From the NCBI GenBank assembly GCA_050633285.1, contig JBOEGG010000007.1:1-64000 (forward strand): DNA of 64,000 nucleotides, in the 5' to 3' direction. The notes under the pieces were generated by a model. That model was not told the origin of the DNA and did no database searches. It worked only from the letters and a program-made list of their open reading frames with translations. This document shows positions 45,121-53,765 of the stretch, one piece after another (positions within the stretch are counted from its first letter, which is position 1; each line of letters starts with the position of its first letter). Source of the stretch: UBA1672 sp050633285. GTDB lineage: Bacteria > Pseudomonadota > Alphaproteobacteria > Micavibrionales > Micavibrionaceae. The position numbers and the translations under genes are program-made.

Positions 45121-45351
45121 TTATAATTGCCCGGCCGCGTATAGCACGACGAAATCAATAACTGTTAGAGCAGTGATAAGGGTGAACCATTGCCAACTCT
45201 TTAAATGAATATTGGTCTTTTTAATGACAAAATAATCAGCAATGCACCATGTTCCTATAAACAAAACCCAACCCCATATAGGAGGGTGCATAAGAGTGAT
45301 AGCGATAAAGATGACGATAAATACACCATTAATGGTGAGGAAAATGGGCAT
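45121..45351 (-). CDS. Small membrane protein, three helices
   Basis: A 76-residue hydrophobic protein, three predicted helices (about 3-20, 24-42 and 53-72) and short polar loops. It lies 10 bp after the DUF2141 gene (whose stop is at 45362) and 18 bp before the sterol-desaturase-like gene. It is likely translated in the operon, having a purine-rich upstream region (AAGGAAGCC read on the minus strand). Function unknown. Confidence 0.5.
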   Translation of the reverse strand: MPIFLTINGVFIVIFIAITLMHPPIWGWVLFIGTWCIADYFVIKKTNIHLKSWQWFTLITALTVIDFVVLYAAGQL

Positions 45352-45361
45352 AATGGCTTCC

Positions 45362-45793
45362 TTATTTTATATAAATTATTTGGATCGTCTGTTCGGTATT
45401 GGTATCGCCGGAATGTATAAAGGAGGCTTTCTCAAATGATGGAATCGACATTTTCCCGACGTTATTTGAATACGCGTATCCTTCTGTTGGAAAGTTGTAC
45501 TTACTCATATCCAGTGCGCCATTCTTATTCTCATCATGCAAAATTGAAATTGCGTAAGTTCCTACCGGAAAGCTATGTAGAGTGAGGCTTTGCGTGCCTG
45601 TTGCGGTTAGTAGCATGGTATATGGCGCATGCTCTACTTTATTCTCTTTGAATGCGGCGCTGTCTTCGTAAATAGCAATGGCAATATTACCTGTTTTATT
45701 ACGAAGGTCTGTAAGCTTAATTGTTAAGTCTGCGGCATACGCAGGAGCAGAAAAGGCCATAGTAATTACAACCAACATTAAAATATGTTTCAT
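45362..45793 (-). CDS. DUF2141 secreted protein
   Basis: A 143-residue protein with an N-terminal signal peptide (hydrophobic core LMLVVITMAFSAPAYA, probable cleavage after AYA). The rest matches the DUF2141 pattern: a beta-sandwich with IAIAIYEDSAAFKEN, SFPVGTYAISILHDENKNGALD and the FPTEGYAYSNN ending. It is predicted to be periplasmic; its role is not known. Operon between tetR and the small membrane protein gene. Confidence 0.75.
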   Translation of the reverse strand: MKHILMLVVITMAFSAPAYAADLTIKLTDLRNKTGNIAIAIYEDSAAFKENKVEHAPYTMLLTATGTQSLTLHSFPVGTYAISILHDENKNGALDMSKYNFPTEGYAYSNNVGKMSIPSFEKASFIHSGDTNTEQTIQIIYIK

Positions 45794-45795
45794 TA

Positions 45796-46392
45796 TTAAT
45801 CCTTTTGGTTTTTAAGCGCGGTTAAAAGATAAAGTGCAGATTGGTATGACTGATCTCGAAGGGACTTGTTTGTGCCAAGAGGGGCTAGAGATTCGACATT
45901 AAAGTAAATGCCAACAATGCCTGCGGTTACATTTTGAATATGCTCAATATCTGCACGGGGGTAAATGCGCTGTAGTTGATTAGTAAAGCCCTCTATAAAA
46001 GTACTTAACCATCTCTGCATTTCTTTTTTTATATTCGGGTCTGTTTGAGCTGCATAGATCAAAGCAGCGGCGATCATAACATCGCTATGTTGTGCATTTG
46101 AGGGGGTTGAATAAAAAAGGGAGTATACAAAGTCCTCACCCCTACAATCTTTTGGGATCACGGCATAAGCCTCTTGCATGGCCTGTTCACTTCTGTGAAT
46201 AAAGCGTTTAACGGCCATTTGTAAAAGGTCGTCTCTATTCCCTATATTATGCCGTAATAACGGACGGGCGATTTTGGCTTCTTCGGCAATTTTTTGTAAA
46301 GTTGCTCCTTCAACGCCGTACAACGAAATACAGCGTTCATAAGCTTGTAGAATTTCCTCAGTGCGCTTTTCTTTGATGCTAGGTCGAGCCAT
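45796..46392 (-). CDS. TetR-family transcriptional regulator
   Basis: A 198-residue repressor-type regulator starting MARPSIKEKRTEEIL, with a typical TetR helix-turn-helix: LQKIAEEAKIARPLLRHNIGNRDDLL at residues ~30-55. The C-terminal ligand-binding helices (to ~195) are unassigned. The start is ATG 46392; an upstream TTG at 46404 would add four residues. It is first in the operon with DUF2141, small membrane, sterol-desaturase-like and Rieske genes, so it probably regulates all of them and itself via the twin palindromes at 46410-46466. Confidence 0.9.
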   Translation of the reverse strand: MARPSIKEKRTEEILQAYERCISLYGVEGATLQKIAEEAKIARPLLRHNIGNRDDLLQMAVKRFIHRSEQAMQEAYAVIPKDCRGEDFVYSLFYSTPSNAQHSDVMIAAALIYAAQTDPNIKKEMQRWLSTFIEGFTNQLQRIYPRADIEHIQNVTAGIVGIYFNVESLAPLGTNKSLRDQSYQSALYLLTALKNQKD

Positions 46393-46409
46393 ATCGGAGT
46401 TCAATCATT

Positions 46410-46429
46410 TATTGTCATTTATGATAATA
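46410..46429. promoter_or_regulatory. TetR operator copy 1
   Basis: TATTGTC-ATTTAT-GATAATA, an inverted repeat with one mismatch, 18 bp before the tetR start. The same element recurs at 46447-46466, centre-to-centre 37 bp. Position and duplication support autoregulation by the adjacent TetR. Confidence 0.6.
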
Positions 46430-46446
46430 TACCACGCACCACAGTT

Positions 46447-46466
46447 TATTGTCAATTTCGATAATA
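46447..46466. promoter_or_regulatory. TetR operator copy 2
   Basis: TATTGTC-AATTTC-GATAATA, with the same half-sites and 6-bp spacer as copy 1. GTTTATTGTC and GATAATAAAC extend the palindrome by 3 bp on each side. Likely upstream operator of the tetR operon. Confidence 0.6.
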
Positions 46467-46654
46467 AACAAAATAAAACTTAGAGAATAATAAGTCTGTG
46501 CTATTAGCGAAATAGCCAGTCATCATTGTTTTTGAAGATAGCCGGCATATTCCTGTTGTTAAAATCAAGTTTGGACACCTGACTGAATATTAGTATATTG
46601 GCAGAGCTCCAATTTACTAATATAATTTTATTCAATATTTAAGGGTAAATAACT

Positions 46655-47314
46655 ATGCAACTTTTCGTTTTTATTTTCTTATCGTTAACCTCTTTTTTCT
46701 CTGCTTCAGTAGGGGCAAATGAAGTCTTTTCTGATACAAAAATCGTTTATTTAACAAAAAATGAAATACTTTTTGATAAAAACGAAACCAAAATCTCACC
46801 AAAGAATCCACTTCCGTTAATGTCTTGGGATAGTGGTATTTGTTTCATATTAGGATCAATGCCAGAGGAGAATGATAAAGAAAGGGGAGTATTACTTGAA
46901 AAAGTTTTTGGTTCTTTTGATAAAAACAAACCTTTTATAAATGGTACTTTGACTGATGATACGGGTAAAATATATCAATTGTCTGGCAAAATTAAATCAG
47001 AAACTTACAGAAGGAAAGATCCGGATAGTACTGAAACTGAAATGATCATTTGTAACTGTGTGGCCTGCACAGAGAAAGGGAAAGCTCAGCCAGATAATAT
47101 CAGATCAATTCAAATAAAAGCCGTTACACCATTCAAAGCAAAAAGTGTTTACTGGTATACATTGAAGAGTGATGCGCTAGATTCTTTGGAAGATACAGAA
47201 GATCCTCTCCATCGTTGGCGAAAGCTTCAAGAGGCGCGCATCCAACGTGAAATTAAGGTTAGAGAAGAAGGCGGTGAAAAAAAATCGTTTCTGCAATGGT
47301 TATTTGGGCAATAG
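46655..47314 (+). CDS. Secreted protein of unknown function
   Basis: A 219-residue protein with a signal peptide (LFVFIFLSLTSFFSASVGA, probable cleavage after VGA). The mature part is polar, with a CNCVAC motif near residue 130 (a possible metal or disulfide site) and a highly charged C-terminal helix (RKLQEARIQREIKVREEG) ending in FLQWLFGQ. I do not recognise a family. It stands alone, with gaps of 190-250 bp on both sides. Start ATG 46655 has AAGGG upstream. Confidence 0.6.
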   Translation: MQLFVFIFLSLTSFFSASVGANEVFSDTKIVYLTKNEILFDKNETKISPKNPLPLMSWDSGICFILGSMPEENDKERGVLLEKVFGSFDKNKPFINGTLTDDTGKIYQLSGKIKSETYRRKDPDSTETEMIICNCVACTEKGKAQPDNIRSIQIKAVTPFKAKSVYWYTLKSDALDSLEDTEDPLHRWRKLQEARIQREIKVREEGGEKKSFLQWLFGQ

Positions 47315-47524
47315 AGTTTTCTAATTACGAAAACACAGTAGAGGGTTAAGTGATGAGGAGATGTAGGGAATAATAGGGGCAATTTATCGTGAAAGATTAT
47401 ACTGAAATTGAATAATAATGTTATCTTTATGAGTGATAATGTATATTATGGAAAATGTCCAGTTATATTCTTTATATCCTCATGTTATATTACCTGTACA
47501 TAATGCATTCTCTCGTGCTGCTCG

Positions 47525-48310
47525 TCACAAAACAAGGCCATCATAGGCCGGATGGAAGCCCTGAGGCAATGTGTCTGCCAACGTTTGGTAATCCATTAAA
47601 GTTGACAAGCATGTCACATAGACAGTTTCGGCCTGTATATAACGGTTATACTCATACAAACGCTCCAGATGTGCGTGTGCAGGATTTTCATCATAGAGAT
47701 AGCCAGCACCATCAACAATCCAAACCTTAGAACCTTTAATAACATCTAGCGCTGTTTGATCTAAACTTCGCATATCAACACAATATGAAATATCACCAAA
47801 ACGATAACCGACAGATGTGCATGTACCGTGATCCATTTTAAATGGTATGAATGATATGTCGTTAATAGTTTGTGTGCGACCATAATCAGATTCATCAAAT
47901 GGACAAGCCTGCATGATTGGTGGATACATTTCAGAATTTTCACCACCATCAAATATATAGGTAAAGCGCCCCGCTATATCCCCTAACACACTCGATTTTC
48001 CATAACATTTTATTGGATACTTTCCGTTTCGAAAATAGAATGAACGAATATCATCTATTCCATGTGTATGGTCACTATGTTGATGCGTGTAAAGAACGGC
48101 TGATAACTCATTGATATTAAAATGATTCATTTGCATTCTAAAATCAGCGCCGGTATCAATCACCAATGTACTATTCTCAGACTGAACAGAAAAACAGCAA
48201 CGATAGCGCCTGTTCTTTGGCTCATTAGGATTACAATCACCCCAATAATTCCCGATAGCCGGAACACCTGAGGAATTGCCGCACCCCAATATTGTAAATT
48301 TCAATGTCAT
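47525..48310 (-). CDS. MBL-fold metallohydrolase (PhnP/cyclic phosphodiesterase-like)
   Basis: A 261-residue metallo-beta-lactamase-fold protein. Metal ligands include THQHSDHTHGIDD and D in VIDTGADF; MDHGTCTSVGYR supplies a further His and CVDMR a further Asp. The tail LPQGFHPAYDGLVL matches the family. However, the His normally found just before the DY-T-L tail (in T-x-M/L-H-type motif) is absent: here the sequence is TCLSTLMDY. The gene follows tatD with a 4-nt overlap, which is the usual order after metG-tatD in Alphaproteobacteria. Function as a phosphodiesterase is family-based only. Confidence 0.8.
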   Translation of the reverse strand: MTLKFTILGCGNSSGVPAIGNYWGDCNPNEPKNRRYRCCFSVQSENSTLVIDTGADFRMQMNHFNINELSAVLYTHQHSDHTHGIDDIRSFYFRNGKYPIKCYGKSSVLGDIAGRFTYIFDGGENSEMYPPIMQACPFDESDYGRTQTINDISFIPFKMDHGTCTSVGYRFGDISYCVDMRSLDQTALDVIKGSKVWIVDGAGYLYDENPAHAHLERLYEYNRYIQAETVYVTCLSTLMDYQTLADTLPQGFHPAYDGLVL

Positions 48311-49104
48311 CGCTGCTGTGCTTTTGTAAACAGATTATAAAAATTCTCTGTTGTTATTCTAGCAAATTCATCTGTACTCACGCCATAAAGCTCTGCTAAA
48401 AATTCACCTGTTTTGGTGACATATGCAGGCTCATTCGTTTTTCCACGATATGGTACTGGTGCAAGGAACGGCGCATCTGTTTCCACCAGAACCTTATCAA
48501 GCGGCACTATTTTCGCGGTTTCACGCAATTCATCCGCCTTTTTAAAGGTGATAATCCCCGAGAACGAGATGTAAAAACCCATATCAAGCGCTTGTTCAGC
48601 CAACCATTGTGAAGAACTAAAACAGTGCATTACGGCGGATAGGGATGTCCCCTGCCCCTCTTCTTTCATGATACTTGCGGTGTCTTGCTCTGCATCGCGT
48701 GTATGAACGATCATGGGTAAGTCGCTCTCAATACAGGCACGAATATGCTTACGAAAACTGTGCTGCTGGTCTTCTCTTGGGGAATTATCGTAGTAATAAT
48801 CCAAGCCTGTTTCACCTAAAGCAATGACCTGATTATGCGCCTGCGCAATCTCTACAATTTTACTTTGTGTGAAGGACTTTTCAGAATCCAACCCCGCATC
48901 GTGTGGATGTGTACCGATACTGCACCAGACATTATCATTTTCCTTTGTGATGGCGATAAGCTCGTCAATTTCTTCTGACATACGACAACATACTGTGAGC
49001 ATACCATCAACGCCCACCTCTCGTGCAGACTCTATAATTTCCGCGGGATTACCCTTTTCTTTAATCCCCGAATGGTTTAGATGACAATGGGAATCAATCC
49101 ACAT
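48307..49104 (-). CDS. tatD: TatD-family metal-dependent deoxyribonuclease
   Basis: A 265-residue TIM-barrel hydrolase. Metal sites are WIDSHCHLNH (HxH), ALGETGLDYYY (Glu), PMIVHTRDAE, MHCFSSS and VETDAPFL. Family members are 3'-5' exonucleases acting in DNA repair or RNA quality control. It overlaps the metG stop by one nt and the MBL gene start by 4 nt. Standard alphaproteobacterial order. Confidence 0.95.
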   Translation of the reverse strand: MWIDSHCHLNHSGIKEKGNPAEIIESAREVGVDGMLTVCCRMSEEIDELIAITKENDNVWCSIGTHPHDAGLDSEKSFTQSKIVEIAQAHNQVIALGETGLDYYYDNSPREDQQHSFRKHIRACIESDLPMIVHTRDAEQDTASIMKEEGQGTSLSAVMHCFSSSQWLAEQALDMGFYISFSGIITFKKADELRETAKIVPLDKVLVETDAPFLAPVPYRGKTNEPAYVTKTGEFLAELYGVSTDEFARITTENFYNLFTKAQQR

Positions 49105-50681
49105 TATGCAGCCTCTTCATTCTCAACAATGCGTGGAAACACGCCTTCCGGCTTTTCAATTTTTGTGCCTGATTTTAACGCATATTCAGGTGAAATATGG
49201 GCAAAATCACGTTGATCACTTATGACCTCTAATTGATCCAGCATCTTAGGTGCAGAATGCGGGACTACGGGCTGTACCACTATTGCCAAACACCTTATTG
49301 CCTCAGCAAGAACATAAAGCACTGTTGCCATACGTTCAGGATCTTCTTTTTTAAGTTTCCATGGTGCTTGGGCATCAACATATGCATCAGACGCGGCAAC
49401 AACGCTCCATATTTTTTCTAATGCGCGATTAATTTTCATGTCATCAAATGAGGTGCGAATTTCATCGACAAGAGCGTATGCGCGATCCAACAGTGCTTGA
49501 TCCTCTTGTGTGAAAGCTTGTGGAACAGGCATTTGTGCATCACAGTTCTTAAAAACCATAGAAAGTGTGCGCTGTGCCAAGTTACCTAGCCCATTGGCAA
49601 GGTCTGCATTTATACGTTGTACGGCCTGTTCATGTGAAAAGTTACCATCATTACCATGCGGAACTTCACGCATCAGGAAATAACGGATTTGATCCAGTCC
49701 ATATAACTCAATCAAATCATCCGGTGAAAGGACATTTCCAATGGATTTTGACATTTTTTGTCCCTGCACATTAATAAATCCATGTGCAAAAATTGTTTGT
49801 GGTAGTGGTAGGTTTGCTGCCATCAGGAACGCAGGCCAATAAATCGCGTGGAAACGCGTTATGTCCTTACCAATTACATGATAATTCGCAGGCCAGAACT
49901 TACTCATTTCCGTTGAATCTTCATCAGGATAGCCAAGAGCCGTGAGATAGTTTGTTAATGCATCAAGCCACACATACATAACGTGATCTTCATCACCGGG
50001 AACAGGAATTCCCCATTTCAAGCGGCTTTTGTGACGTGATATAGACAGGTCATTTAACCCGCCATCCTGTTTAAGAAAGCTCATAATCTCGTTCATGCGC
50101 GATACGGGTTGTACTGCGGTGATATTTTGTTGGTAATAGTCAATCAGAGCGTCTGTGTATTTTGAGAGCTTAAAGAAGTAACTTGGCTCTTCGACCCATT
50201 CAACTTCAGTGCCAAGAGGCGTGAATTTCTGGCCGTTTTCATCAGTGCGCAGCTCATCCTCTGTGAAATATGCTTCTTCACGAATGGAATACCACCCTTC
50301 ATATTTACCAAGATAAATATCACCATTCGCGTTCAGCTTTTCCCACATCGCTTGTGAAGCTGTATAGTGACGTTCTTGCGTTGTACGAAGGAAGTCATCA
50401 TTCGATATCCCAAGCTTTTCAGTCATTTCAATGAAAGTCGCCGCGTTTTTATCGGCAAATGCGCGTGGCTGCATACCATTTTGTTCCGCAGTTTGCGCGA
50501 CCTTTTCACCGTGTTCATCCGTTCCGGTCAGGAACTTTACATCATATCCGTCCAAACGTTTAAAACGGGCAAGAACATCCGTTAAAATCGATTCATATGC
50601 ATGCCCAAGATGTGGCACGCCATTGACGTAAGAGATCGCCGTAGTGATGTAGAAAGGTGTTTTCGTACTCAAGGTCTTCAA
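49104..50681 (-). CDS. metG: Methionyl-tRNA synthetase
   Basis: Class I synthetase that charges tRNA-Met. A 525-residue protein, the type without C-terminal dimerisation domain. HIGH motif is GVPHLGHAYES, and KMSKS is GQKMSKSIGN. The WYSIREEAYFTEDEL region lacks the CxxC zinc knuckle pair seen in MetG1-type enzymes, as in many alphaproteobacterial MetRS. The C-terminal anticodon-binding domain includes NGLGNLAQRT and DAQAPWKLKK. Operon partner of holB, 20 bp upstream. Confidence 0.96.
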   Translation of the reverse strand: MKTLSTKTPFYITTAISYVNGVPHLGHAYESILTDVLARFKRLDGYDVKFLTGTDEHGEKVAQTAEQNGMQPRAFADKNAATFIEMTEKLGISNDDFLRTTQERHYTASQAMWEKLNANGDIYLGKYEGWYSIREEAYFTEDELRTDENGQKFTPLGTEVEWVEEPSYFFKLSKYTDALIDYYQQNITAVQPVSRMNEIMSFLKQDGGLNDLSISRHKSRLKWGIPVPGDEDHVMYVWLDALTNYLTALGYPDEDSTEMSKFWPANYHVIGKDITRFHAIYWPAFLMAANLPLPQTIFAHGFINVQGQKMSKSIGNVLSPDDLIELYGLDQIRYFLMREVPHGNDGNFSHEQAVQRINADLANGLGNLAQRTLSMVFKNCDAQMPVPQAFTQEDQALLDRAYALVDEIRTSFDDMKINRALEKIWSVVAASDAYVDAQAPWKLKKEDPERMATVLYVLAEAIRCLAIVVQPVVPHSAPKMLDQLEVISDQRDFAHISPEYALKSGTKIEKPEGVFPRIVENEEAA

Positions 50682-50701
50682 GCTCCTGCAAATAATGTCC
50701 G

Positions 50702-51868
50702 CTATTCACTTATCACAAGAAAACAGCTGCGTATAGCGTCGCGCCTATCCAGATTGGAAAAATCTACGCGTTCAAAGTGTTTTTTCAAATTATCAGAAAT
50801 CGTAATTAAACGTTCCAACGGTGTTTCCACCATAAAATAACTTACACCCGCGCCTTTTAATGCAGGTGGCAAATCAGTGCCACCGCGTGCTTTGGTACGT
50901 AACATTTGCGTGAATACCCACTGCATCAGATCAGCGAACATTCTGTACTCTTTATCCTGTGCAGGTGAGGATAGTGAGGAAGATAGCTCATGCAATCTTG
51001 CCCAATTCCAATTTGGCGCAGTTTCCAGATATTCAAGGATTTGTGAGAGGGTTTGCAACCCGCCCTCCTCTACATACCGTAAAGCTTGGCCGATACTGCC
51101 TTCTGACAGGCTAGACAATGTCGTCATATCCTCAATCGACAGATAATGCCCCTGACGAGATAATAAATCTTTCATATTATCTTGTGATAACGGGTCAAAA
51201 TTTATTACGCGGGCGCGTGAACGTATTGTTGGAATCAACATACCCGGTCTGTGTGCGACCAACATAATCAGTACATTAGCAGGCGGTTCTTCGAGAATTT
51301 TAAGGATAGCGTTTTGCGCGCTTCTGTTCATTGTGTCGGCATCTTCGACAAGGACAATGCGCCAGCCCCCTTCGGATGCCGTTTTGCGTAAGAATGGTTC
51401 AATCTTGCGCAATGCATCTACCTTAAGCGTTGCATCTTGCTTACCTTTTGCCGTATCAAACGCGCGATGAATATGGAGCAAATCTGCATGCCCACCTGAG
51501 ACAATACGCGCAGATACCGGATCATCCGCGGCAACGTCCAATGATGATATGTCCGGCTGTATATCCTCACCACCGAATAAGCTATCTTGGTTATCTTCCA
51601 CTTTACCGTTCTTTAGTAAAAAACGCGCAAGGCGGAACGCCATTGTGGTTTTTCCAATACCTTGGTTACCGGAAAATATCATTGCGTGCGGCAAGCTGTT
51701 CTTCTGGAACAGGTCTATAAAGAGATTTTCTTGCTCTTCATGCCCCAAGCAAAAAGTCATAGCTTTTGGTTCTTGCAGTTTCTGCGACTCTACGGCTGAT
51801 TGCGGAGAATCGTAATCGTCCTCACGCTCATCATCATAGACTATATCTTCATCACCAAAGAGGCTCAT
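50702..51868 (-). CDS. holB: DNA polymerase III subunit delta-prime
   Basis: Clamp-loader component that helps load the sliding clamp. A 388-residue AAA+ protein: Walker A GNQGIGKTTMAFRLA, KVDALRKIEPF, Walker B-like VLVEDADTMNRSAQNAILKILEEPP and sensor I region LMLVAHRPGMLIPTIRSRAR. It lies between tmk and metG, a widely conserved order. C-terminal ~110 residues form the collar domain and are poorly conserved, as usual. Confidence 0.95.
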   Translation of the reverse strand: MSLFGDEDIVYDDEREDDYDSPQSAVESQKLQEPKAMTFCLGHEEQENLFIDLFQKNSLPHAMIFSGNQGIGKTTMAFRLARFLLKNGKVEDNQDSLFGGEDIQPDISSLDVAADDPVSARIVSGGHADLLHIHRAFDTAKGKQDATLKVDALRKIEPFLRKTASEGGWRIVLVEDADTMNRSAQNAILKILEEPPANVLIMLVAHRPGMLIPTIRSRARVINFDPLSQDNMKDLLSRQGHYLSIEDMTTLSSLSEGSIGQALRYVEEGGLQTLSQILEYLETAPNWNWARLHELSSSLSSPAQDKEYRMFADLMQWVFTQMLRTKARGGTDLPPALKGAGVSYFMVETPLERLITISDNLKKHFERVDFSNLDRRDAIRSCFLVISE

Positions 51869-51888
51869 CGTAACTCTAACTCATAATT

Positions 51889-52554
51889 TTAAAGGGCCTG
51901 CAATTTAGACAGGGCAATATTTTGTATCTCGACCGCGATATTATCAATATCCTGCGCTGCGTTGAGTATATAGCAACGATCATCGTTTTTTCGCGCAATA
52001 TCAAGAAAGCCTTCACGCAGTTTTTCATGAAAGGATAAATCCATACGTTCAAACCGATCTTCGGTTTTATCATAGCCCTTTTCAGAAGCTAAACGCTTAT
52101 AAGAACGCTCTAACCCTGTGCGGACATCAAGATCAAGAATAAACGTTAAGTCCGGGGCAAAGCCGTCAATAGATACGCGCTCTATTTCACGGATTCTTTC
52201 AATGTCCAAGCCACGACCATACCCTTGATAAGCCATCGTGGAGTCGGTAAAACGATCGCAAATCACAACACACCCATCATTGAGGGCAGGCTTTATAATT
52301 TTTTCAATATGCATGGCTCGTGCAGCGAATAGTAATAGTGTCTCGGCCATAGGGTTCCAATCACCACCATCACGCTGCACAAGTAAGTTACGAATACTCT
52401 CGGCTTCTTGTGTGCCGCCAGGTTCACGCGTTGTCACAACACGCCGCCCTTGTGCGGTAATTGCTTGTGCCAATTTATTAATCTGGCTTGTCTTCCCTGC
52501 GCCCTCTCCTCCTTCCAAAGAGATGAAATACCCTGTATTCGGTGTATTAGACAT
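51889..52554 (-). CDS. tmk: Thymidylate kinase
   Basis: Phosphorylates dTMP to dTDP. A 221-residue P-loop kinase: FISLEGGEGAGKTSQINKLA, the DR(Y/F) motif in CDRFTDSTMAYQGYGRGLD, and TTREPGGT. It overlaps the dacC stop codon by 1 nt, so coupled translation is likely. holB begins 20 bp downstream. Confidence 0.96.
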   Translation of the reverse strand: MSNTPNTGYFISLEGGEGAGKTSQINKLAQAITAQGRRVVTTREPGGTQEAESIRNLLVQRDGGDWNPMAETLLLFAARAMHIEKIIKPALNDGCVVICDRFTDSTMAYQGYGRGLDIERIREIERVSIDGFAPDLTFILDLDVRTGLERSYKRLASEKGYDKTEDRFERMDLSFHEKLREGFLDIARKNDDRCYILNAAQDIDNIAVEIQNIALSKLQAL

Positions 52555-53750
52555 TATAGAAAGCTCCCTTCGCCTGTGCTCAGAAGGCGTGCTTTTGCAA
52601 GTAGTTTAGCGAAGAAGCCCAGTTCTGCAACATCAGATGAGGTCACTAATGGTACGTTGATAACTTCACCATCAGGAACTGTGACAGTAACTTTACCTAT
52701 TTCTTCACCTTTTTTGATTGGAGCTTTTAATGGTGATTTGTAACTCACTTCGATCTTCAAATCATTTTCATATAGCTTTGGCACAGTAACGTGGATGGGT
52801 TGTTTTGCATGTACGCCAACCTTGTTTTGCACACCGAGATACACAGGAACTTTGTCAAGCTCAGCCCCATCTGCGAACAGATTTACATTACGAAAACCAT
52901 TGAGGGCCCATTGTAGCAGCCTTGCAGATTCCTGTGATCGCTCTTTACTACTTTCCAGACCGTTAATTACCAAAACAACACGACGACCATCACGTTGTCC
53001 TGTACCAATTAAGCCATAACCGCCTATCTCGGTGTGCCCTGTTTTCAAACCATCTGCGCCAATTCCCTTGTAAAGTAAGGGATTGCGGTTTGTTTGGCGG
53101 ATTTTATTATAGGTAAATTCTTTTTCCGCGTAATAACCATAATATTGCGGAAAGTTTACAATCATATTTTTGGCCAACGTCGCCAAATCACGCGCAGTTG
53201 AGTAATGATCTGGATCAGGCCAGCCACTCGCATTCATAAAGTGGCTATCTTTCATACCAAGCTCACGCGCTTTTTTATTCAAGGCCGCAGCAAAGGACAC
53301 TTCATCGCCTGCCAAACCTTCGGCTAAAACAATTGTTGCATCATTACCTGATTGAATAATTACGCCGCGAATAAGGTCTTCAACTTTTACAGTTTTACCA
53401 ACCTCAACAAACATTTTTGATCCGCCTTTTCTCCAGGCTTTTTCACTTACCAATAGTTCATCCTCAAGGGATAAGCTGCCCTTTTTCAATGCATCAAAAA
53501 TAAGATACATTGTCATAACCTTACTCATCGAGGAAGTTGGCATTCTCTCATCAGGGTTTTTCTCAAGTAAAACTGTACCGGTATCATAATCAAGTATGAT
53601 GGCTTGCTTTGCCTTTGTCGTAACATCGGCCGCAATCGCACTATTTGAATCTATAACACTGTATAGACACGTCAACATTCCAAATATAAGCAGCGTATAG
53701 CCAGATACAGCTTTCATTTCTCTTCCCTTTTGTAACATGTCCCTATTCAA
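52554..53750 (-). CDS. dacC: D-alanyl-D-alanine carboxypeptidase (penicillin-binding protein 5/6 type)
   Basis: Trims peptidoglycan pentapeptides in the periplasm. A 398-residue protein with a signal peptide (LLIFGMLTCLYSVIDSNSAIA). Catalytic motifs are SxxK in TSSMSKVMT, SGN in IQSGNDATI and KTG in GLKTGHTEIGGYG. The C-terminal beta-rich domain and an amphipathic tail (FFAKLLAKARLL) for membrane attachment fit PBP5 type. It follows rlpA by ~15 bp. Confidence 0.94.
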   Translation of the reverse strand: MNRDMLQKGREMKAVSGYTLLIFGMLTCLYSVIDSNSAIAADVTTKAKQAIILDYDTGTVLLEKNPDERMPTSSMSKVMTMYLIFDALKKGSLSLEDELLVSEKAWRKGGSKMFVEVGKTVKVEDLIRGVIIQSGNDATIVLAEGLAGDEVSFAAALNKKARELGMKDSHFMNASGWPDPDHYSTARDLATLAKNMIVNFPQYYGYYAEKEFTYNKIRQTNRNPLLYKGIGADGLKTGHTEIGGYGLIGTGQRDGRRVVLVINGLESSKERSQESARLLQWALNGFRNVNLFADGAELDKVPVYLGVQNKVGVHAKQPIHVTVPKLYENDLKIEVSYKSPLKAPIKKGEEIGKVTVTVPDGEVINVPLVTSSDVAELGFFAKLLAKARLLSTGEGSFL

Positions 53751-53765
53751 TCACGCGCAGCACAA

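Noticed and set aside
47455..47730. Plus-strand frame overlapping the 3' end of the MBL gene
   Set aside because: Overlaps a well supported gene on the opposite strand and has no recognisable features.
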